A DNA stretch of 64,000 bases from assembly GCA_963799975.1 (NCBI GenBank), contig CAWCZF010000001.1:186001-250000 (forward strand), given 5' to 3'. Source of the stretch: Actinoallomurus sp963799975. Lineage in GTDB: Bacteria; Actinomycetota; Actinomycetes; Streptosporangiales; Streptosporangiaceae. Position numbers and translations under genes: made by a program. Below are positions 1 to 8,205 of this stretch, piece by piece (position 1 is the first letter of the stretch; every line of letters starts with the position of its first letter). Under the pieces are notes generated by a model, which saw only the letters and a program-made list of their open reading frames with translations, searched no databases and was not told the origin of the DNA.

Positions 1-1
1 C

Positions 2-649
2 ACCGGCAGCCCGCTCGGGTACGCCGTCGTGATGGTCGCCGTGGGCCTGCTGACGATGCCGGTGACCGGGCCGCTCGCGGGCCTGCTGGGCGGGCGCGGC
101 GTACCGGTCGGGCCGTTCGCGGCGGGTGCCGGGTGCGCGGCGCTGGCCGTGCTGACCGCCACCCTGTCCGCGCGCGCCGCGGGTCGGGGCGCGGTGATCT
201 GCGGCTACGGCCTCGTGGTCGCGGCGCTCGTGGCGTTCCTGGCGATGGGCGCCGGGACCGGCGCGGGCGCGGGGCGCTGGGAGCTGTCCGGAGCGCTGGG
301 CGCGCTCGGCACCGGGGTGGGGCTGGCGCTGGGCACCGCGATGCGGCCCGCCGAGCCGGGCCCGGGGTTGTTCGGCCTGACGCTCTGCGTGCCCGCCGTA
401 CTGGCCGGTCACCTCGTCGTCGGGCCACTCCAGGTGGCACGCGTCGGCGCGGTCACTCAGTCGGGCGGCGGCGCGGCCGACGCGCTGCGTGCGCTGACGG
501 AGGCCTACCGCATGTGGCTCCTCGTGGCCTGCGTGCTCGCGGTGGTCCTCGCGGTCGTGAGCGCCTGGGCGGCGCGCGGCGGCGCGCGCCGTGGCGGGGC
601 CGTCGAGCCGGCCGTCGAGCCGAGCGACGCGCCCCTGCACGCCGGGTAG
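2..649 (+). CDS. C-terminal part of a multi-pass transporter (MFS-like), truncated by window start
   Basis: The frame is open from base 2, so the beginning lies outside the window. About 215 residues are visible, forming five or six hydrophobic segments separated by short Gly/Ala loops, and ending in an Arg-rich cytoplasmic tail. This looks like the last helices of a drug-efflux type major facilitator protein, but no diagnostic motif is visible, so the family is an inference. It ends 120 bases before ndk on the same strand. Confidence 0.55.
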   Translation, partial: TGSPLGYAVVMVAVGLLTMPVTGPLAGLLGGRGVPVGPFAAGAGCAALAVLTATLSARAAGRGAVICGYGLVVAALVAFLAMGAGTGAGAGRWELSGALGALGTGVGLALGTAMRPAEPGPGLFGLTLCVPAVLAGHLVVGPLQVARVGAVTQSGGGAADALRALTEAYRMWLLVACVLAVVLAVVSAWAARGGARRGGAVEPAVEPSDAPLHAG

Positions 650-769
650 GATCGCCACCACACCGGGCCGCGAGCCGCCACTGCCGCGGATCCCGGGCGG
701 CACCGGGTGCGCACGCCCCAACCGCACCGCGCCGCCCATCGCAACCCACGAACGCGAGGAGAATCACCC

Positions 770-1180
770 GTGTCCGAACGCACTCTTGTCCTCGTCAAGC
801 CCGACGGCGTACGCCGGGGGCTCGTCGGCGACGTGATCGCGCGCATCGAGCGCAAGGGACTCAAGCTCGTCGCGCTGGAGCTTCGCACGCTCGAGCGCGA
901 GGTCGCCGAGACCCACTACGAGGAGCACCGGGAGAAGCCGTTCTTCGGGTCGCTCGTGGACTTCATCACCGGCGGACCGCTCGTCGCCCTGGTGGTCGAG
1001 GGGCCGCGCGCGATCGAGGCGTTCCGCGCCCTCGCCGGCGCCACCGACCCGGTCGCCTCCGCTCCCGGCACGATCCGCGGCGACCACGCCCTGGAGATCC
1101 AGGAGAACATCGTGCACGGCTCCGACTCCGCCTACTCCGCCGAGCGTGAGATCAAGCTCTTCTTCCCGAACCTTTTCTGA
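770..1180 (+). CDS. ndk: Nucleoside diphosphate kinase
   Basis: Moves the gamma-phosphate from ATP to nucleoside diphosphates in the cytoplasm through a phospho-histidine. The 136-residue length is normal for the family. The N-terminal strand TLVLVKPDGV is typical. The catalytic histidine is His116 in NIVHGSDS, followed by the usual acidic/aromatic tail ending EIKLFFPNLF. The GTG start at 770 follows a GAGGAG-like ribosome site at 756-761; the longer in-frame extension upstream has no family similarity. It sits just upstream of the mre cluster, as in many actinomycetes, and is followed by its own strong terminator. Confidence 0.97.
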   Translation: MSERTLVLVKPDGVRRGLVGDVIARIERKGLKLVALELRTLEREVAETHYEEHREKPFFGSLVDFITGGPLVALVVEGPRAIEAFRALAGATDPVASAPGTIRGDHALEIQENIVHGSDSAYSAEREIKLFFPNLF

Positions 1181-1194
1181 TCACGCCGTTAACT

Positions 1195-1233
1195 CGCGCG
1201 GGCCGGAGCGATTCCGGTCCGCGCGTTTGTTTT
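1195..1233 (+). terminator. Rho-independent terminator of ndk
   Basis: A 13-base stem, CGCGCGGGCCGGA against TCCGGTCCGCGCG with one G-T pair and a 5-base loop, is followed by TTTGTTTT. It separates ndk from the mre operon. Confidence 0.85.
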
Positions 1234-1368
1234 ACCATGACCGGCCCCTGACCGGAGCTTCACCGATCCGCGACGCGCGACGATTGGTCCTGCATCAACT
1301 GGCGTGTTCCGAGTTACCATGACAATGCGCTCCCGACGCCCGCCAATCTCGAAGGGCTGCCTTTCTTC

Positions 1369-2401
1369 ATGGGTAACAAGCTGTCGTTCCTCGGCCGTGA
1401 CATGGCGGTCGATCTGGGTACGGCGAACACGTTGGTCTACGTCCGCGGCCGCGGCATCGTGCTCAACGAGCCCTCTGTCGTGGCGATCAATACCAACACG
1501 GGCAAAATCGTCGCCGTCGGCATCGAGGCCAAACGGATGATCGGCCGTACACCGGGCAACATCGTCGCGGTGCGTCCGTTGAAGGACGGCGTGATCGCCG
1601 ACTTCGACGTCACCGAGCGGATGCTGCGCTACTTCATACAAAAGGTGCATAAACGCCGACATTTCGCTAAGCCACGCATCGTCGTGGCGGTGCCCAGCGG
1701 GATCACCGGCGTCGAGCAGCGCGCGGTGAAAGAGGCCGGCTACCAGGCCGGGGCCAGGCGCGTCTACATCATCGAGGAGCCGATGGCCGCCGCGATCGGC
1801 GCCGGGCTGCCCGTGCACGAGCCGACCGGCAACATGGTCGTCGACATCGGCGGCGGCACCACCGAGGTCGCGATCATCTCCCTCGGCGGCATCGTGACGA
1901 GCCAGTCGATCCGCGTGGGCGGCGACGAACTCGACCAGGCGATCATCTCGTACGCCAAGAAGGAGTACTCCCTGATGCTCGGGGAGCGCACCTCCGAGGA
2001 GATCAAGATGGCGATCGGGTCCGCGTACCCCTTCGACGACGAGCCGCACGCCGAGATCCGCGGCCGCGACCTCGTCAGCGGCCTGCCGAAGACCGATCGT
2101 GATCTCCGCCGAGGAGATTCGCCGGGCGATCGAGGAGCCGGTCAACACCGTCGTGGACGCGGTCAAGACCACCCTGGACAAGTGCCCGCCCGAGCTGTCC
2201 GGCGACATCATGGACCGCGGCATCGCGCTCACCGGCGGCGGCGCGCTGCTCAAGAACATCGACGAACGGCTGCGCGAAGAGACCGGCATGCCGATCCACA
2301 TGGTCGACAACCCACTCGACTCGGTCGTCCTCGGCTCGGGCAAGTGTGTCGAGGACTTCGAGGCGCTACGGCAGGTCCTCGTACCCGAACCCAGGCGTTA
2401 G
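1369..2401 (+). CDS. mreB: Rod shape-determining protein MreB, interrupted by a +1 frameshift near 2095
   Basis: Actin-like ATPase that forms membrane-bound filaments and guides wall synthesis; in mycelial actinomycetes it mainly acts in spore-wall formation. Residues 1-241 are read from 1369 and include the phosphate loop DLGTANTLVYV and the DIGGGTTEVAI loop. After the codons for LPKT at 2089-2094 the frame breaks. The rest (IVISAEEIRRAIEEP and onward, with LTGGGALLKNID) is in the next frame from 2096 to the TAG at 2399-2401. Removing one base, G2095, restores one 343-residue protein, the usual length. Either a sequencing error or a real disabling insertion would explain this. mreC begins 12 bases later, so the operon layout is intact. 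Confidence 0.93.
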
Positions 2402-2413
2402 GAAATCCGGCCG

Positions 2414-3400
2414 GTGAACGACACCCGGCGAACCCGCGCCGTTCTCGGTGTCCTGCTGCTCGTCTCGCTCGCGATGATCACCGTGGACTACCGCGGCGGG
2501 GACGGCTCGCCGCTCAGCGCGTTGCGCGGCTTCGGCGAGGCCATCTTCGGCCCGATCGAACAGGGTGCCGCCGCGGTGGTGCGCCCGGTGGCCGGCACCT
2601 TCCACACGTTCACCGGCGCGCCCGCCGCACACCGTACGATCGGCCGTCTCGAGCGCGAGAACCAGCGGCTGCGCCTCCAACTGCGCACCCGCCAGGTCGA
2701 TGCCCGCCGCACCGCCGAGCTGAGCCGCCTCCTCGGCGCGTCCGGGCTCGGCGGCTACCGCATCGTCCCGGCCGAGGTGATCTCCTCCGGCGAGGGACTG
2801 GAGGACACCGTCGCGCTCGACGCCGGCAGCGGCAGCGGCGTACGGCCGAACATGACCGTGCTCTCGGGCGACGGGCTGGTCGGCCGCGTCACCCGCGTCG
2901 GCCCGACCACCTCGACGGTGATGCTCGCCAGCGACGCCGCGTCCTCGGTCGGCGGCCGGCTGGAGGGCTCCAACGAGATCGGCATCGTGCAGGGCGCCGG
3001 ACGGCGTGGCGGCTCGGCGCTGCGGTTCCAACTGCTCGACTCGACCGTGGCCGTGACGCCGGGACAGCGCATCGTCTCCTTCGGCTCACAGCACGACCGG
3101 CCGTACGTCCCCGGCGTGCCGATCGGCACCGTCACCAAGATCGAGCGAACTTCCGGATCGCTCACGCGCACCGCGCTGGTCCGCCCGTTCGCGCGCTTCA
3201 CCTCACTCGACGTGGTCGGCGTCGTGGTCGGCGCGCCGCGGCGCGACCCGCGCGACGCGGTGCTGCCGCCCAAGCCGTCGCCCACGGTGTCGCCGACCCC
3301 GCCGCCCGCTCCCGCCACGCCGGCACCTCCGCCCGCCCAGGCGGGCACGCCCACCCGGCCCAAGTCACGGCCGGCCCCGTCCACGACGCCGGGAGACTGA
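2414..3400 (+). CDS. mreC: Rod shape-determining protein MreC
   Basis: Bitopic membrane protein that links MreB to the periplasmic-side wall synthases PBP2/RodA. At 328 residues it has one N-terminal membrane segment (residues about 10-24), a coiled-coil stretch (about 78-105, LERENQRLRLQLRTRQ), and the beta-rich MreC core with the typical VLSGDGLVGRV and MLASDAASSVGGRL stretches. A Pro/Thr-rich tail (about 275-328) is common in actinomycete MreC. The GTG at 2414 is close behind mreB; mreD follows 2 bases after its stop. Confidence 0.95.
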   Translation: MNDTRRTRAVLGVLLLVSLAMITVDYRGGDGSPLSALRGFGEAIFGPIEQGAAAVVRPVAGTFHTFTGAPAAHRTIGRLERENQRLRLQLRTRQVDARRTAELSRLLGASGLGGYRIVPAEVISSGEGLEDTVALDAGSGSGVRPNMTVLSGDGLVGRVTRVGPTTSTVMLASDAASSVGGRLEGSNEIGIVQGAGRRGGSALRFQLLDSTVAVTPGQRIVSFGSQHDRPYVPGVPIGTVTKIERTSGSLTRTALVRPFARFTSLDVVGVVVGAPRRDPRDAVLPPKPSPTVSPTPPPAPATPAPPPAQAGTPTRPKSRPAPSTTPGD

Positions 3401-3402
3401 CC

Positions 3403-3948
3403 GTGTCACGCAACGTCCTCGCCGCACTCGTCATCGTCGCCGCGCTGATCCTGCAGGTCACGGTCGCCAACCGGCTGCCGCTGCCCGGCTCGGCGGTCCC
3501 GGACCTGGTGCTCCTTGCCGTCGTCGCGCTCGCGCTGGTCAACGGCTCGCTCCGCGGGCTCGTCACCGGGTTCTGCGCGGGCTTGGCCACCGACATCGTC
3601 CCGCCCGCCGATCACACCCTCGGGCGCTACGCCCTCGTCTACTGCCTGATCGGCTACATCTGCGGCTCGGTCGCGGTCGAGATGGACCGCGCGCCGCTGC
3701 TGCCGTTCGTCGCCGTGGCGCTCGGCGCGCTCGCCGGATCCGTCCTGTACGTCCTGGTGGGGGCGACGCTCGGCGACCCGCGGGCCCGCTGGTCCGTCGT
3801 CTCCCACATCCTCCCGCTCCAGGTCTTCTACGACATCGTCGCCAGCCCGTTCGTCGTCTGGATCGTGCTGCGGCTGACGACCCGCGCCGAACGCCCGCGC
3901 GACTCGGCCGGGCTCGACCCGGTGCCCGGCTTCTACCGGGCCAGATAG
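3403..3948 (+). CDS. mreD: Rod shape-determining protein MreD
   Basis: Integral membrane partner of MreC. 181 residues with five or six predicted membrane helices and a short charged C-terminus. The GTG at 3403 lies 2 bases after the mreC stop, indicating translational coupling. It happens to be in frame with the 5' part of mreB, so mreB's frameshift creates an artificial fused reading frame of 859 codons; the real MreD starts here. mrdA follows after 7 bases. Confidence 0.92.
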   Translation: MSRNVLAALVIVAALILQVTVANRLPLPGSAVPDLVLLAVVALALVNGSLRGLVTGFCAGLATDIVPPADHTLGRYALVYCLIGYICGSVAVEMDRAPLLPFVAVALGALAGSVLYVLVGATLGDPRARWSVVSHILPLQVFYDIVASPFVVWIVLRLTTRAERPRDSAGLDPVPGFYRAR

Positions 3949-3955
3949 GAGACGC

Positions 3956-6139
3956 ATGGGCTCGCGTTCGCACCTGCGCCTCGTCGTGCTGCACGTGCTG
4001 GTCATGTCGCTGCTGCTGTCGCTCGGCGGCCGGCTCTGGTACCTCCAGGTGATGAACGGCGCGCACTACCGCAAGGTGGCCGCCGACAACGGCATCCGCG
4101 ACATCATCGTGCCGGCGCCGCGCGGGCAGATCCTCGACGACGTGGGCCGCCCGCTCGTACGCAACCGCACGGCCCTCGTCGTGTCCGCCGACCGTACGAC
4201 GCTCATGCGGCAGAAGGACTCCGGCCGTGCCGTGCTGACGCGGCTCGCCAGAGTGCTCGGCGTGCCGTACGCCCAGATCGCCGCCAAGATCCGGCTGTGC
4301 GGATCGGGCGTTCAGCGCCCCTGCTGGACCGGCTCGCCGTACCAGCCGATCCCGATCGATGACCACGCCGACCCGAAGAAGGCGCTACAGATCCGCGAGC
4401 GCCAGGAGGACTTCCCCGGCATCAACGCCCAGCTCCAGGCGGTGCGCGACTACCCGCGTACGGACGGAGCGGCCGCGGCGCAGGCGCTCGGCTACCTCCA
4501 GCCGATCACCCAGCAGGAGCTGAACAAGCGCAAGGGCATGAAGGTCACCGGCTACAGCGGCGTCGACCTGATCGGCCGCGACGGCCTCGAGGCGGTCTAC
4601 GACGGCGACCTGCGCGGCGAGCCGGGTGTACGCCGGGTGCTGGTCGACAGCCAGGGCCGCGTCACCGGCATCGCCTCCGAACAGCCCGCGGTCTCCGGCG
4701 GCAACCTAGTCACCAGCATCGACGCCAAGGTCCAGGGCGACGTCGAGGCCGCGCTCAAGCACGCCATCGACGCGGCGCGCAAACGCGGCGACCCGGCCGA
4801 CTCCGCCGCGGGCATCGTCATGGACGTCCGCACCGGGCGGCTGCTCGCGCTCGGGAGCTACCCGACGTACGACCCGGCGGTGTGGACCGGCGGCATCTCC
4901 CAGAGCGAGTACGACTCGCTGCTCAACAAGAGCAAGGGGCAGCCGCTGATCTCGCGCGCCACCCAGGGCGAGTTCGCGCCCGGATCGACCTTCAAGGTCT
5001 CCTCGCTGCCGGCGGCGGTGCGCGACGGCTACTCGCTGCACGGCATCTACCCGTGCCCCTCGTCGTACATGGTCGGCGCACGGGCCTTCAGCAACTTCGA
5101 GGGCGAGTCCGGCGGCGACATCAGCCTGCACCAGGCGATCGTGATGTCCTGCGACACGATCTTCTACCGGTTCGCGTACGAGGAGTGGCAGCGCGACGGC
5201 GCGACGCGCCCGGTGAAGGACCCCAAGGACCCCATGATCAAGATGGCCAAGGCGTTCGGCTTCGGCAGGCGGACCGGCGTCGACATCGTCGGCGAGTCGC
5301 CCGGGCGCATCCCCAGCCGCGCGTGGAAGCAGGAGTACTGGAACGACACCAAGGCCGCCGACTGCAAGCACGGCAAGACCGGCTACCCGGACGTGGCCAA
5401 GACCGACCCGACACGCGCCGCCTACCTCAAGGCCATCGCCTCGGAGAACTGCGTCGACGGCTACGTCTTCCGCGCCGGCGACGCGGCCAACTTCGCGGTC
5501 GGCCAGGGCGACGTGCTGGTCACTCCGCTCCAGCTCGCCCGCGCGTACGCCGCGGTGGCCAACGGCGGCACGCTGTGGAGCCCGCGCGTCGGCAAGGCCG
5601 TGCTCGCGCCGAACGGCACCGTCGCCCGCCGCATCGAACCCGTGAAGGCGGGCACGCTGCCGATCGCGCCGAAGGTCCTCGCGTACATGCGGAGCGCCTT
5701 CGCCGACGTGCCCAAGTCCGGCACCGCCGCCGGAGCGTTCGGCGGGTTCCCGCTCGACAAACTCGCCGTCGCCGGCAAGACCGGCACCGCGGAGGTGTAC
5801 GGCAAGAAGGACAACTCCTGGTTCGCCTCCTACGCCCCGGCCAAGAACCCGCGCTACGTCGTCGTCGTGATGGTCACCCAGACCGGCACCGGCGCGACCA
5901 CCGCCGCGCCGGCCGTACGCGAGATCTGGGAGGACATGTACGGCCTGCGCAAGGGCACCATCCCGGACCTGCCGGACGGCCGCGTGCCCGACCGGCTGCC
6001 CAGCCTGGCCGCCGATGGCACCGTCGTCGCGCCGCCGGGCTTCGGCGACACGGGCGAGCGGCCCACGGCCGTGGCGGCGGGCCCTCCGGCGCGCGCGCGA
6101 AAGCCGGCGCACGCGCATGTGCGCGGGAGACGCAGATGA
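3956..6139 (+). CDS. mrdA: Penicillin-binding protein 2 (class B transpeptidase)
   Basis: Cross-links peptidoglycan on the outer membrane face as the transpeptidase partner of RodA. 727 residues: one N-terminal membrane anchor (about 8-25), a dimerisation domain, then the transpeptidase domain. Active-site motifs are visible: SxxK as S344-T-F-K347, SxD as S-C-D in MSCDTIFY, and KTG at 608-610 (AGKTGTAEVYG). The Arg-rich tail is non-conserved. The ATG at 3956 follows AGGAGA closely. The stop overlaps the rodA start by 4 bases (ATGA), as expected for a stoichiometric PBP2-RodA pair. Confidence 0.95.
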   Translation: MGSRSHLRLVVLHVLVMSLLLSLGGRLWYLQVMNGAHYRKVAADNGIRDIIVPAPRGQILDDVGRPLVRNRTALVVSADRTTLMRQKDSGRAVLTRLARVLGVPYAQIAAKIRLCGSGVQRPCWTGSPYQPIPIDDHADPKKALQIRERQEDFPGINAQLQAVRDYPRTDGAAAAQALGYLQPITQQELNKRKGMKVTGYSGVDLIGRDGLEAVYDGDLRGEPGVRRVLVDSQGRVTGIASEQPAVSGGNLVTSIDAKVQGDVEAALKHAIDAARKRGDPADSAAGIVMDVRTGRLLALGSYPTYDPAVWTGGISQSEYDSLLNKSKGQPLISRATQGEFAPGSTFKVSSLPAAVRDGYSLHGIYPCPSSYMVGARAFSNFEGESGGDISLHQAIVMSCDTIFYRFAYEEWQRDGATRPVKDPKDPMIKMAKAFGFGRRTGVDIVGESPGRIPSRAWKQEYWNDTKAADCKHGKTGYPDVAKTDPTRAAYLKAIASENCVDGYVFRAGDAANFAVGQGDVLVTPLQLARAYAAVANGGTLWSPRVGKAVLAPNGTVARRIEPVKAGTLPIAPKVLAYMRSAFADVPKSGTAAGAFGGFPLDKLAVAGKTGTAEVYGKKDNSWFASYAPAKNPRYVVVVMVTQTGTGATTAAPAVREIWEDMYGLRKGTIPDLPDGRVPDRLPSLAADGTVVAPPGFGDTGERPTAVAAGPPARARKPAHAHVRGRRR

Positions 6140-7299
6140 TCAGTGGGTACGGCGTCGAGAGCCGCTCCTGGCTGGGCCGGGTGTCGGACTCGCCGCTGCG
6201 CCGCCTGGACTGGACCCTGGTCTGCGCCGCGGCCGCGCTGTCGGCGATCGGCTCGGTCCTGGTGCTGGCCGCGACGCGCGGCGCGACGGCCGGCGAGGAC
6301 CCGTACTCCTACCTGAAGAAACATCTGTTCAACCTGGCCGTCGGGCTCGTGCTCGGCGGGGTGACGGCGGCGCTGGACTACCGGCTGCTGCGCGCGTACG
6401 CGCCGATCGTGTACGCGGCGGCGTGCGCCGGGCTGGTCGCCGTGCTCACGCCGCTCGGGGCGACGGTCAACGGCTCGCATTCGTGGATCACGGTCGGCGG
6501 CGGGTTCCAGCTCCAGCCGTCGGAGTTCGCCAAGGTCGGCATGGTCGTGCTGCTGGCGATGATCCTCGGCGAACCGCGCGACGGAGAGATCGGGCCGGGA
6601 CGCCGCGACATCCTCATCGCGCTGGGCCTGGCCGCGCTCCCGGCCGGGCTGGTGATGCTCCAGCCGGACCTGGGCACGACGCTGGTGTTCGGCACGGTCG
6701 TCATCGGCATGCTCGCGGTGTCGGGCGCACCCAAGCGCTGGGTGTTCGGGTTGCTGTCCGGCGCGGTGTCGGCGGCCGTGGCGGTGTGGCGGCTGCACCT
6801 GCTCAAGCCGTACCAGCTCAACCGCTTCACCGCGTTCGCCGACCCGTCCCGCGACCCGCGCGGCGCGGGCTACAACGCCGAACAGGCGCGCATCGCGGTC
6901 GGGTCGGGCGGCTTCTTCGGCCGTGGGCTGTTCCACGGCGAGCAGACGGTCGGGCACTTCGTGCCCGAGCAGCACACCGACTTCATCTTCACGGTCGCGG
7001 GGGAGGAACTCGGGTTCGTCGGCGCGGCGGCGATCACGGCCCTGCTGGGCGTGGTGCTGTGGCGCGGGCTGCGCATCGCGATGCGGGCGGCCGACCTGTT
7101 CGGGCTGCTGGTGGCCTCGGGGGTGGTGTGCTGGCTGGCGTTCCAGACGTTCGAGAACATCGGGATGACGGTCGGCCTCATGCCGATCACCGGCCTGCCG
7201 TTGCCCTTCGTGTCGTACGGGGGCTCGGCCACGTTCGTCAACATGGTCGCGATCGGCCTCCTGGAGGCCGTCCACCTGCGCCACAACCCGTATGAGTAA
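6136..7299 (+). CDS. rodA: Rod shape-determining peptidoglycan glycosyltransferase RodA (SEDS family)
   Basis: Polymerises lipid II into glycan strands in complex with PBP2. 387 residues with about ten hydrophobic segments and SEDS hallmarks: LQPSEFAKV, LQPDLGTTLVF, GAGYNAEQ, and the C-terminal stretch GLPLPFVSYGGSATFVNM. The ATG at 6136 overlaps the mrdA stop in an ATGA. It is the last gene of the mre cluster; no clear terminator follows before the toxin-antitoxin genes. Confidence 0.95.
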   Translation: MISGYGVESRSWLGRVSDSPLRRLDWTLVCAAAALSAIGSVLVLAATRGATAGEDPYSYLKKHLFNLAVGLVLGGVTAALDYRLLRAYAPIVYAAACAGLVAVLTPLGATVNGSHSWITVGGGFQLQPSEFAKVGMVVLLAMILGEPRDGEIGPGRRDILIALGLAALPAGLVMLQPDLGTTLVFGTVVIGMLAVSGAPKRWVFGLLSGAVSAAVAVWRLHLLKPYQLNRFTAFADPSRDPRGAGYNAEQARIAVGSGGFFGRGLFHGEQTVGHFVPEQHTDFIFTVAGEELGFVGAAAITALLGVVLWRGLRIAMRAADLFGLLVASGVVCWLAFQTFENIGMTVGLMPITGLPLPFVSYGGSATFVNMVAIGLLEAVHLRHNPYE

Positions 7300-7409
7300 C
7301 TTCGTGTAAACACGTGGATACGTTCGATAGTGACGGCTGGGTTACTCCGCGTGAGTGTAGCCATTGAGGCCGCCCTGGTGCGGCACACGTATTTCGCCTG
7401 GCCAGAGCA

Positions 7410-7427
7410 ATCCTACCGAAGTAGGAT
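7410..7427. promoter_or_regulatory. Perfect inverted repeat before the antitoxin gene, probable operator
   Basis: ATCCTAC-CGAA-GTAGGAT, 7-base arms with a 4-base spacer, ends 7 bases before the antitoxin ATG and includes its ribosome site. Ribbon-helix-helix antitoxins typically repress their own operon through such repeats. Confidence 0.6.
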
Positions 7428-7434
7428 CGATGAC

Positions 7435-7716
7435 ATGGCGATGAAGAAGCTGTCCATCACCCTGCCCGCCGAGCTGGCGGAGATGGTCAAACAACGGGCC
7501 GAGGAGGAGGGCACCTCGGTGTCCGCCGTCATCGCCGACGAGCTGGCCGCGGCCGCCCGCCGCCGAGCCGGTGAGGAGGCCGTGCGCTGGTTCGAGGAAG
7601 AGGAGGGCCCGTTCACCGCCGAGGACCGGGCCGCTGCGCGCGCGATCCTCGACGCCGCCGACGAGCACCAGCGCAAGATGGAGCGGGCGGCCGCCGGGCG
7701 AAGGGAGGTCGGCTGA
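7435..7716 (+). CDS. Ribbon-helix-helix type antitoxin (VapB-like)
   Basis: A 93-residue basic/acidic protein. The N-terminus KKLSITLPAELAEMV matches a CopG/Arc-type DNA-binding strand-helix, followed by a helix (GTSVSAVIADELAAAARR) and an acidic C-terminal toxin-binding tail. I chose the ATG at 7435 because GTAGGA sits 8 bases upstream and the family begins at this point. The TGATG stop/start junction shared with the next gene couples the pair. Function as a VapB-type antitoxin is inferred from the partner PIN protein. Confidence 0.8.
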   Translation: MAMKKLSITLPAELAEMVKQRAEEEGTSVSAVIADELAAAARRRAGEEAVRWFEEEEGPFTAEDRAAARAILDAADEHQRKMERAAAGRREVG

Positions 7717-8117
7717 TGACCAGCGTCCGGCCGATAGTCCTCGACGCGGGGTCACTTATCTCCGCGGAGTCCCGCAGCCGCGTCATCTGGACCGTCTACG
7801 ACGAGTCCCTCAGCACGGGGCAGGAGCTCGTGGTCACCACGCCGGTGCTCGCCCAGGTCTGGCGCGACGGGCGGCGGCAGGCCGTCATCAACCGCTTCCT
7901 CCGCAGGTGCGTGATCGACACCCCGAGCGAGAAGACCGCTAAGCGCGCCGGAGAGCTGCTCGGACGCACCGGCACGAATGACGCGGTCGACGCGCTCGTC
8001 GTGGCCACGGCGATCGAGCGTGGCGCGACCATGATTCTCACGTCCGATCCGGGCGACCTGAAGGCCCTGGTCGACGCGACCGGCCTCAGGATGCCGCCGC
8101 TGGTCCAGCAGATCTGA
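7716..8117 (+). CDS. PIN-domain toxin (VapC-like ribonuclease)
   Basis: 133 residues. PIN domains are Mg-dependent RNases with a cluster of acidic residues: here Asp9 in VLDAGSL, an acidic residue in the central helix, the DAVDALVV segment, and Asp in MILTSDPGDL near the C-terminus. VapC toxins usually cut tRNA or rRNA; the target here cannot be told. The start codon overlaps the antitoxin stop by one base. An alternative reading as a plain PIN nuclease is less likely given the coupled RHH gene. Confidence 0.82.
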   Translation: MTSVRPIVLDAGSLISAESRSRVIWTVYDESLSTGQELVVTTPVLAQVWRDGRRQAVINRFLRRCVIDTPSEKTAKRAGELLGRTGTNDAVDALVVATAIERGATMILTSDPGDLKALVDATGLRMPPLVQQI

Positions 8118-8159
8118 CCGCCGCCCGCCGTCCTGACCGGGGCGGCGGGCGGGCGGCGG
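8118..8159 (+). terminator. Strong GC hairpin after the toxin gene
   Basis: CCGCCGCCCGCCG pairs with the G-rich strand ending GGGCGGCGG across a loop of roughly 12-16 bases. It lacks a T-run, which is common for actinomycete terminators. Confidence 0.55.
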
Positions 8160-8205
8160 TAGGCTCGGTCGTTGATTCCCATTCTGTTCTCCGGAGGCTT
8201 TCGCC

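Noticed and set aside
1369..3948. A single 859-residue protein read through mreB and mreD
   Set aside because: After residue 241 it turns into Arg/Pro-rich out-of-frame sequence across mreC. The frame joins real MreB and MreD only because of the base inserted at 2095.
4882..6135. N-terminal extension of RodA
   Set aside because: It is a shifted frame inside mrdA; the SEDS protein begins at 6136 with an ATGA overlap.
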